A model generated the notes under the pieces. That model saw nothing but the letters and a program-made list of their open reading frames with translations, did not search any database and was not told the origin of the DNA. DNA of 64,000 nucleotides from Teredinibacter sp. KSP-S5-2 (GTDB taxonomy: Bacteria > Pseudomonadota > Gammaproteobacteria > Pseudomonadales > Cellvibrionaceae): assembly GCF_032773895.1 (NCBI RefSeq), contig NZ_CP120416.1, positions 1,362,001 through 1,426,000 of the forward strand, read 5' to 3'. Positions 57,833-64,000 of the stretch are shown in pieces. The position numbers and the translations under genes were made by a program. Every line of letters starts with the position of its first letter. The first letter of the stretch is position 1.

Positions 57833-59947
57833 TTAAATGGGCAGGTTAACAATCGGAATTTCGTTCGCGTATTGTCTTCTAACCCGGCGAACAATGAGCT
57901 TATAGCTGGCGATTAAAACTAATGTGCTGCCAACAAACCAACTTCCCGAAAAGAGGGGGGTTATCATTAGCTGGCTGACCTGCCACAGATTACTGGCGAG
58001 CCAATAAGACAACAGCAGGCTCCAGATGATAGAAAACTGCAACCAGCCGTGTCCGGCTTCTTTTTGCATTACCCCGATAGTTGCAACACACGGAGCGTAA
58101 AGCAAAATAAAGGCGAGATAACAAAAGGCTGCCCATGCGGAGGGAAAGAGCGCGATCATGGAGTCGTAACTGGATTGCTGTACTCCTTGCTCTTCTGCCG
58201 CTGCGTCCTGGTTGCCTACATTACTCGTATCAATGCCCAGAGGGTTGAATACCACGTCAGAAAGCCCTTTCGCGTTTTCAGCAATGGAGCCAAGCGCCTC
58301 CATAAAGCCTGCTGCAAAATCGGGTTTTTCGTTTGAGTCGTTTTCTGTTATCTGTGGCGGTGAATACAGGGTATCCAGTGTGCCGACAACCACTTCTTTG
58401 GCAAATAAGCCGGTAAACAGACCAACTGTTGCGGGCCAGTTATCTTCACCAATTCCCATTGGCTCGAAGACTGGCGTAATCACTTTTCCTGTATATGAAA
58501 GAACAGACTTTTCACTGTTTTGATTACCCCAGGTGCCATCCATCCCCCAGGATTGGAAAAGGGCGAGTACAAGAACTACGGCAACAATGCGCTTACCTGC
58601 ACGGAATATAAAGCTATTCAGCCGCTGCCAGCTTTGCGTGAGTACATTACGCATAAGTGGTCGATGATAGGCTGGCATTTCGGTCAGGTTTGACTGGGTT
58701 TCCCCAAGGAATAGGGATTTGCGTAATAGCCAGGCGGAAAACACCGCAACAGCAATGCCCAGTACGTAAAGAAGGAATATTGCGTTTTGGGCTTGATTGG
58801 GGAACAGCGCAGTACCGACAAAAACATAGACTGACAACCGTGCCCCACAGGACATAAACGGAGCGATAAAGATTGTTGTCAGTCTCGCGCTGGGGCGGTC
58901 GAGCGCGCGCGAGGCCATCACTGATGGAACATTACAGCCAAAACCAACAATAAGCGGAATGAAGGCTTGACCGGGAAGACCAATCTTGGACATCACACTG
59001 TCGATGACAAACGCTGCCCGGGATAAATATCCGGAGTCTTCCAGTATTGACATACAAAGGTATAAACAACCGATAACAGGGATAAATGTACAAACAAGTT
59101 GGATACCTGCAAACACCCCTTCCGAGATAATCGCGGTTAGCCAGCCAGGTGCGTTGATACTGGTCAGTGCCCAGCGGCTGCCATCGATCAACCACGAACC
59201 GAGCCATATATCGAAGAAATCGATAAATATCGAACCGACATTCACCGATATGGAGAAAAGGGCATACATCACCAATAAAAATATGGGAACGGCTAACCAT
59301 GTGTGCAGAAGCCAGCGATCTATTTGTTCTGTACGTGTGGTTTCTTTGGTGTAAACAGCAACCTTGGGTGCAAGGTCCCTGAGCGCCTGCATGGTAATGG
59401 GCTCCGGCGTTTGCTGTTTACTTTGCAGTTGTTCTGCGGCGGTTTGCTTAAGCTGTTCAATGCCTAAACCTGTAGAGGCCGATACGCCAACAACGGGATA
59501 ACCGGTAGCTTCGGAGAGCAGAGGGAGATCCAGCTCAATACCTTCTTTTTCAGCGGTATCGAGCATATTGACGGCGATGACAAGAGGAATGTTCAGAGTG
59601 TTTAACTCTGCCAGCAACATTATTTGGCGAGCGAGCTGTGTTGCATCGAGGACAAAGATAACCAGACTTGCTTGCTGGCTGGTGAGATATTCCTGAGCTA
59701 CTTTGGCATCTATGCCGCCACCTTTACCTGTTAGTGTGTAAATGCCAGGAAGGTCGACCAAGCAGTGGTGCTGGTCAGCAAGGCGAACTTTACCGTCTTT
59801 TCGTTCCACTGTGACGCCAGGCCAGTTGCCAGTGCGTTGTCGCGTGCCGGTCAGTTTGTTGAAAAGGGAAGTTTTACCGCAGTTTGGGTTGCCGATTATG
59901 GCGATTTCAGCGGGGGTTTTACGTTCGTGTTTGTCTGATTCTATCAA
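57833..59947 (-). CDS. feoB: Ferrous iron transporter FeoB, 704 aa
   Basis: Inner-membrane Fe2+ importer with an N-terminal G domain. G1 is GNPNCGKTSLFNKL, with TGNWPGVTVER (G2) and DLPGIYTL (G3), and NMLD for G4. A polytopic C-terminal domain has Gate motifs around VICTFIPVIGCLYL and GFGCNVPSVMASRAL. It overlaps feoA by four bases and has no feoC partner downstream. Shorter than E. coli FeoB (773 aa), mainly in linker regions. Confidence 0.95.
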   Translation of the reverse strand: MIESDKHERKTPAEIAIIGNPNCGKTSLFNKLTGTRQRTGNWPGVTVERKDGKVRLADQHHCLVDLPGIYTLTGKGGGIDAKVAQEYLTSQQASLVIFVLDATQLARQIMLLAELNTLNIPLVIAVNMLDTAEKEGIELDLPLLSEATGYPVVGVSASTGLGIEQLKQTAAEQLQSKQQTPEPITMQALRDLAPKVAVYTKETTRTEQIDRWLLHTWLAVPIFLLVMYALFSISVNVGSIFIDFFDIWLGSWLIDGSRWALTSINAPGWLTAIISEGVFAGIQLVCTFIPVIGCLYLCMSILEDSGYLSRAAFVIDSVMSKIGLPGQAFIPLIVGFGCNVPSVMASRALDRPSARLTTIFIAPFMSCGARLSVYVFVGTALFPNQAQNAIFLLYVLGIAVAVFSAWLLRKSLFLGETQSNLTEMPAYHRPLMRNVLTQSWQRLNSFIFRAGKRIVAVVLVLALFQSWGMDGTWGNQNSEKSVLSYTGKVITPVFEPMGIGEDNWPATVGLFTGLFAKEVVVGTLDTLYSPPQITENDSNEKPDFAAGFMEALGSIAENAKGLSDVVFNPLGIDTSNVGNQDAAAEEQGVQQSSYDSMIALFPSAWAAFCYLAFILLYAPCVATIGVMQKEAGHGWLQFSIIWSLLLSYWLASNLWQVSQLMITPLFSGSWFVGSTLVLIASYKLIVRRVRRQYANEIPIVNLPI

Positions 59948-60171
59948 GCTATTTTGACCTTGATTTGCTGTGCGTCCAAGTTGCGTACAGCAAAAAGAGT
60001 ATTCGTGACTTTCACTTGGAGAGGGCTGCCACCTGGGGCTTTACGTAATACGCGGACACTTGCTCCTGGCTCGATACCAAGAGATTGGCAAAAGGACGTA
60101 AAATCTTCCTGGCCACCGCCAGTACAGGTTATGTGAGCGTGTTGTCCGATAGCTAGCTGGTCAAGTGTCAT
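59944..60171 (-). CDS. feoA: FeoA SH3-like ferrous iron transport accessory protein, 75 aa
   Basis: Small cytoplasmic SH3-like protein (LDQLAIGQHAHITC, SLGIEPGASVRVLRKAPGG, VKVTNTLFAVR) that supports FeoB function. The stop overlaps the feoB start by four bases, indicating a feoAB operon. Iron-dependent control by Fur is expected from the family, but no convincing Fur box was found by eye. Confidence 0.92.
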   Translation of the reverse strand: MTLDQLAIGQHAHITCTGGGQEDFTSFCQSLGIEPGASVRVLRKAPGGSPLQVKVTNTLFAVRNLDAQQIKVKIA

Positions 60172-60472
60172 GTTTTTCTCTCGAGTTAAAAGATATTACT
60201 GATGAGAAGTATTCGTGTTTACATTTTGGCTCTTTGCACTACCAAAGTCAATTTGAAACTCAGGTCAAATAAGAATAAATCGTATATAAGTTATTACGGA
60301 AATACCTGACAGTTCAGGCTGAGCATACAATAGTACAAGTGTTGCCCGAGGGGTATGAGGTGGGTCAATTAACGCGCTGACTACCTTTATAAACTGGCTC
60401 TTTTCAGGGATACAATTTATGAGTCTTTATTGGCTAAAACGTGTGTGGAAGGTCTATCCATTCTCTTAATAC
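60172..60472. other. Intergenic region upstream of feoA
   Basis: About 300 bases. Must contain the feoAB promoter on the minus strand. AT-rich segments near 60190-60215 faintly recall a Fur site but are not convincing. No gene seen. Confidence 0.4.
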
Positions 60473-60505
60473 AAAAAAGCCGGCCCAGGTTTTGGGCCGG
60501 CTTTG
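60473..60505 (-). terminator. Rho-independent terminator of the beta-helix lipoprotein gene
   Basis: A perfect 9-bp stem GCCGGCCCA / TGGGCCGGC (60479-60487 with 60493-60501), loop GGTTT, with an A-run at 60473-60478 that is a U-run on the minus strand. Confidence 0.9.
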
Positions 60506-60533
60506 TTTTCCTAAGTAAGCTTAGGGATAAAGC

Positions 60534-63422
60534 TTAAGGTGCTGGTGCGTAATTGGTTATTGCATCGTCTAGAGTGTTTTCTAATGTCCAACCTTTCCAC
60601 CATGCCGCATTTTCGGTTGTGCCAGGAGCTACTGCGCCGATGTAGTCGGTTTGCTCAAAGGTAAAGCCAGAGCCGTTGTTTGTAGCGGGTATAGTTGCTG
60701 CTGCACCCAGGTCTGCTTCTGTTTGAGTAAGAGCGAATGCGCTGTCTACATTAACTGCGTTGGCAACCGCATTGTTTGCTGTGTCAGCAGTGCGTTTGTC
60801 ATAGAAGCCGTCTGTACACTCACCAAGAACATTGTTCAACGTCACGTCAGAGTCAACAATTGTTGTGCCTGGACCGTCGCCATCAATGTCTGAGTCGTCG
60901 ATTCGAATACAGCCCGTGTCAAAGCCGGCAACAGCAGTATTATGAATCGCAACGGTTAATGAACCGCGCAAACGCATACCTGGTTGTTGACCCTTAGAGT
61001 GAGCTGCGTTGTTGTTAACGGGGCCACCCAGAATAGTGATGTTGGCGAGTGTTGCTTCTGTTTGAGGAACATACTCGTCATCAGAAGAGTTCGCTTCAAT
61101 ACCACGAGGGTCATTGCTACCCGTTGGTTCGGTTTTGTTCTGGTCTTTAACAATGATGCCGTACTGGATATTACCTTTGTAGCCTTCGTCGAAGTCGATG
61201 TCGTCATCGTCGTTACCAGTCAAAACAACGTACTTGGCGTTAACTGTTCCACCGAACCACTCAATACCATCATCCAGATTGTTGTGAACGTGGATGTATT
61301 CGATGGTTGTGCCGCTACCAACACCTTGAAGTGTCAAGCCGTTGATTTCGTTGTTCGGACCAGCAACCAGACCACCTTCGGCGATGCGAACGTAACGGAT
61401 AATACCGCTGTTATCACTCGGTAGGTTGCCACCGTATACCGCAACTTCGGTGCCGCCTTCGCCTTCAACATTACATACTGTGCCAGTACCGTAACATGGG
61501 CCCGTGTTACCAGCACCGTATTGTGGAGCGAAACCTTGGATGATAACGCCACCCCATTCGCCTAGGCCGTCGTAGTTAGCGTCCAGAGAGGAGAAGGTAA
61601 TTGGCTGTGCTGCAGAACCGTTCGCAATCAACTGGGAGCCACGTGTTACCAGAAGTGCGCCATCGTCATACGCTTTAACCTGAGTGCCTGGCTCAATGGT
61701 AAGTTTTACACCCGCAGCTCGAATCGCAGTCACGTCATCGCTGTTGGAAACATTCACGTTCCCAGCACCAACGGTTACAACGCCGTCAAGACGCCACTCG
61801 TAGTGAGATTCGAACGTGTAGTCTTTGTCGATTGTTCCAGATACGTCACAAGTAAGAAGAGAGTGGTTACATGTCACAAAAGAGGCTTCAGCCGGCGGAT
61901 TTTCGACATTTGCGTCAGCAAGCACACCTTCAAGTACCCAGCCGGCCCACCATGGTGTTGTGGCTGTAGGGTCAACAGCACCAACATAGGCAGTATCGTC
62001 GAATACGAAACCGGAGCCATTATCTGTTGCAGGAATTGATTGAGGTGCTCCTAGCTGAGCAGCAGCTTCAGTAATAGCGTAGTTTTCGTTCAGTGTTAAC
62101 GAGACCGCTTGAGTGTTAGTTGTGCTATCAGCATCACGCTTATCATAGAATCCGTCAGCACAGTCACCAAATACGTTAGTAAATGTAACGTTGGAGTTCA
62201 CGATTGTTGTTCCAGGGCCGTCACCGTCTATATCAGAGTCATCAATTCGGTAGCAACCAGTATCAAAGCCTTTCACTGCAGTGTTATATACGCTTACAGT
62301 CAAAGAACCACGTAGGCGCATACCAGGCTGTTGACCTTTAGAGTGGGCTGCGTTGTTGTTTACCGGGCCGCCGATAACGGTGATATTGGCAAGTGTTGCT
62401 TCTGTTTGAGGTACATACTCGTCATCAGAAGAGTTGGCTTCTACACCACGAGGGTCGTTACTGCCAGTGGGTTCTGTCTTAGTTTGGTTTTTAACAACCA
62501 AGCCGTATTGAATATTACCTTTAAAGCCTTCGTCGAAGTCTATGTCGTCATCGTCGTTGTTAGTAAGAACAACATACTTCGCATTAACTGTGCCACCGAA
62601 CCACTCTATACCGTCATCAAGGTTATTGTGGACGTGGATGTATTCTACTGTGGTACCGTGGCCAACACCTTGAAGTGTTAAACCGTTAATTTCGTTATTT
62701 GGACCAGCAACTAATCCACCTTCAGCGATACGAACATACCGGATGATACCGCTGTTGTCGTCTTCTATGTTGCCGCCGTACACGGCAACTTCAGTACCGC
62801 CTTCACCTTCAACGTTACATACTGTGCCAGTACCGTAACATGGGCCTGTGTTACCAGCGCCATATTGAGGAGCAAAACCTTGGATGATAACGCCACCCCA
62901 TTCACCTTCACCGTCATAACCGGCATCAAGCGAAGAGAAGGTAATTGGCATTGCTGCTGAGCCATCAGCCATCAATTTTGAGCCGCGGGTAACAAGAAGT
63001 GCACCGTCGTCAAATGCTTTAATGTGAGTGCCTGGCTCAATAGTAAGAGTAACACCCGCTGCTTTGATAGCTGCAACGTCGCCATCGTTTGCAACATTGA
63101 CGTTACCAGAACCGACAGTTACAACGCCATCTAAGCGCCATTCTTTATTCGCTTCCAGTGTGTAATCCTGGTCAACTTTCCCGGCTATCGTATAAATTGC
63201 TGTACCGCTCGAGTCAACGCATGAAACAAAGCTGGGTAAACCTGTTTCACAACTTGATATAACACCACTTGAGCTACTTGAAGAACTGGAGCTGCTGGAT
63301 GAGCTTGAGCTACTTGAGCTACTAGAACCGCCGCTGTTGCTATTGTCGCTGCCGCTGCATGACGCCAAGCCAAAAGCTGCAGAAACAACAAATGCTCCTA
63401 AGGCCAATTTTTCTTTGTTCAT
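60534..63422 (-). CDS. Surface lipoprotein with poly-Ser linker and two duplicated beta-helix domains, 962 aa
   Basis: A lipoprotein signal (lipobox LASC) is followed at once by a serine run (about residues 32-52), then two near-identical modules of 448 residues (about 58-508 and 509-962). Each has EWRLDGVVTVG, LTIEPGTH/QVKA, GALLVTRGS, GEWGGVIIQGFAPQYGAG, GIIRYVRIAEGG, YIHVHNNLDDGIEWFGG, NDDDDIDFDEG and AHSKGQQPGMRLRGSL, a right-handed beta-helix signature with acidic turns. The 1344-bp direct repeat is visible in DNA (for example at 61491 and 62835). It is co-directional with the partial TonB receptor upstream, so it is probably its surface partner. Enzymatic activity is not evident. Confidence 0.8.
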   Translation of the reverse strand: MNKEKLALGAFVVSAAFGLASCSGSDNSNSGGSSSSSSSSSSSSSSSSSSSSGVISSCETGLPSFVSCVDSSGTAIYTIAGKVDQDYTLEANKEWRLDGVVTVGSGNVNVANDGDVAAIKAAGVTLTIEPGTHIKAFDDGALLVTRGSKLMADGSAAMPITFSSLDAGYDGEGEWGGVIIQGFAPQYGAGNTGPCYGTGTVCNVEGEGGTEVAVYGGNIEDDNSGIIRYVRIAEGGLVAGPNNEINGLTLQGVGHGTTVEYIHVHNNLDDGIEWFGGTVNAKYVVLTNNDDDDIDFDEGFKGNIQYGLVVKNQTKTEPTGSNDPRGVEANSSDDEYVPQTEATLANITVIGGPVNNNAAHSKGQQPGMRLRGSLTVSVYNTAVKGFDTGCYRIDDSDIDGDGPGTTIVNSNVTFTNVFGDCADGFYDKRDADSTTNTQAVSLTLNENYAITEAAAQLGAPQSIPATDNGSGFVFDDTAYVGAVDPTATTPWWAGWVLEGVLADANVENPPAEASFVTCNHSLLTCDVSGTIDKDYTFESHYEWRLDGVVTVGAGNVNVSNSDDVTAIRAAGVKLTIEPGTQVKAYDDGALLVTRGSQLIANGSAAQPITFSSLDANYDGLGEWGGVIIQGFAPQYGAGNTGPCYGTGTVCNVEGEGGTEVAVYGGNLPSDNSGIIRYVRIAEGGLVAGPNNEINGLTLQGVGSGTTIEYIHVHNNLDDGIEWFGGTVNAKYVVLTGNDDDDIDFDEGYKGNIQYGIIVKDQNKTEPTGSNDPRGIEANSSDDEYVPQTEATLANITILGGPVNNNAAHSKGQQPGMRLRGSLTVAIHNTAVAGFDTGCIRIDDSDIDGDGPGTTIVDSDVTLNNVLGECTDGFYDKRTADTANNAVANAVNVDSAFALTQTEADLGAAATIPATNNGSGFTFEQTDYIGAVAPGTTENAAWWKGWTLENTLDDAITNYAPAP
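61491..62844 (-). repeat. 1344-bp-period internal duplication of the beta-helix lipoprotein gene
   Basis: The two halves of the 962-aa lipoprotein gene are nearly identical in DNA over long stretches with a period of 1344 bases (448 codons), measured from the matched GTAACATGGG at 61491 and 62835. The span marks one repeat period; the full duplicated tract covers about 60540-63250. Confidence 0.75.
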
Positions 63423-63553
63423 TGAGTTGATCCCAATTTTAGTGAATTTAAAATCTTAAGCTGTAAATAGGAAAAAGAATTAAATGACATAATTCCTAAA
63501 TGAATGTCAGCTATGCATTTTTTAACGTTTTTCTGTTTAGTTTTTATGACAAA

Positions 63554-64000
63554 TTACTCAAAGTTGTAAGACAAACTTACAGAAAGAGACGTACCATTTT
63601 TCCAGCTCTCAATGACTCGATCTGATTGTGTGTACTTAACTTTTTCATTTGTTAAATTTTTAATTTTTGTTTTAATTTTTGTTCTTTCACCCAATAAAAT
63701 TTCGTAGTTAAAATCTACAGTTAATTGGGCTGCTTCATAGATAACTTCTTCTGGCGCTCTGGTGGCGACATCGATTCGATCATCAAAGTAATTCAATAAC
63801 AGCGTGACCTTTTGTTCCGTTGGGAAGTGATCAAATCCAAGCTGGATGTTGCCTAACATCGGGGATTGCCCTTGTAGTTCACGTTTGTCATCCAACTGAA
63901 GGCGTGCGCTGTCTTCGCTCAGGATTACCTCTGAATCGATAAATGCCAAGTTGCCGCTTACGAATCCGGAAAAGTTGTCTGTGCTTAAAAATTCGTAGTT
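63554..64000 (-). CDS. Probable TonB-dependent receptor, C-terminal part (5' end outside window)
   Basis: Only the last 148 codons are present; the frame is open to the window edge. The sequence is beta-rich, with LSTDNFSGFVSGNLAFIDSEV, LNYFDDRIDVATRAPEEV, the conserved NLTNEKVKYTQSD turn and a terminal LSYNFE, the typical C-terminal strand of TonB receptors. It is followed after 131 bases by the beta-helix lipoprotein on the same strand. Together they resemble a receptor/lipoprotein pair for glycan or large-ligand uptake. Confidence 0.75.
   Translation of the reverse strand, partial: NYEFLSTDNFSGFVSGNLAFIDSEVILSEDSARLQLDDKRELQGQSPMLGNIQLGFDHFPTEQKVTLLLNYFDDRIDVATRAPEEVIYEAAQLTVDFNYEILLGERTKIKTKIKNLTNEKVKYTQSDRVIESWKNGTSLSVSLSYNFE

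Noticed and set aside
60172-60230. Possible Fur box upstream of feoA
   Set aside because: Only a loose match to the Fur consensus; not reliable by eye although iron control is expected.
60651-62681. Long plus-strand frames opposite the beta-helix lipoprotein gene
   Set aside because: They repeat with the internal duplication and mirror the coding strand; shadows of the real gene.

Overview
The window looks like chromosomal DNA of a marine, polysaccharide-degrading gammaproteobacterium of the Cellvibrio/Saccharophagus/Teredinibacter type. This is inferred from secreted enzymes and lipoproteins with long poly-serine linkers, GH18 chitinases carrying chitin-binding modules, TonB-dependent receptors with FecI/FecR signalling, and a moderate GC content. 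No rRNA, tRNA, CRISPR array or insertion sequence was recognised.

Layout. 0-6 kb: the end of a tryptophanase/tyrosine phenol-lyase family gene, a flavin monooxygenase, then a stand-alone A-T-TE NRPS-like enzyme with an aromatic-type specificity code, and a TauE/SafE exporter. 6-9 kb: a YidE-type transporter (minus strand) and an ArsR/SRPBCC pair with a candidate operator. 9-16 kb: an accessory stretch of short, loosely spaced genes, including a secreted transglutaminase-like protein, several orphan membrane or secreted proteins, a complete subclass B1 metallo-beta-lactamase flanked by two similar small secreted proteins, a methyltransferase and a GNAT acetyltransferase. 16-24 kb: an STN-type TonB receptor followed by its FecI sigma factor and FecR regulator (unusual order), then two paralogous glycan-binding-like lipoproteins. 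24-29.4 kb: a multidomain GH18 chitinase (minus strand), a methyltransferase and a single-domain GH18 lipoprotein.

29.4-36.5 kb is the most interesting block. It holds dsbD and, divergently, an overlapping operon: TlpA-like thioredoxin, DUF4266 lipoprotein with a C-terminal Cys-Gly-Cys tail, DUF3570 outer-membrane-like protein, ApbE flavin transferase, OmpR-type regulator and histidine kinase, then a DUF3012 lipoprotein. The DUF3570 protein contains a match to the ApbE flavinylation motif (DSLTGAS). The divergent control region has two pairs of CTTAA boxes with exact 11-bp periodicity, one pair facing each side. Together these suggest an envelope redox system joining DsbD-fed thiol chemistry to a covalently flavinylated outer-membrane protein under two-component control.

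37-45.4 kb: two tandem paralogous secreted zinc-metallopeptidase-like proteins (about 1270-1290 aa, HEVGH motif, ricin-like lectin repeats and chitin-binding-like modules), duplicated together with part of the upstream region. 45.7-53.7 kb: an orphan gene, a Lys/Ala-rich histone-H1-like protein, and a MksF-MksE-MksB (JetABC) SMC operon with no JetD nuclease beside it. 54-60 kb: an acidic beta-helix protein, a cupin, an M23 peptidase, a tandem universal stress protein and feoAB. 60.5-64 kb: an internally duplicated beta-helix lipoprotein and the 3' end of a probable TonB-dependent receptor that runs off the window.

Most of the window supports glycan (especially chitin) capture and breakdown, iron uptake and envelope redox chemistry. 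Functions are inferred from motifs and family resemblance read by eye; no database search was run.
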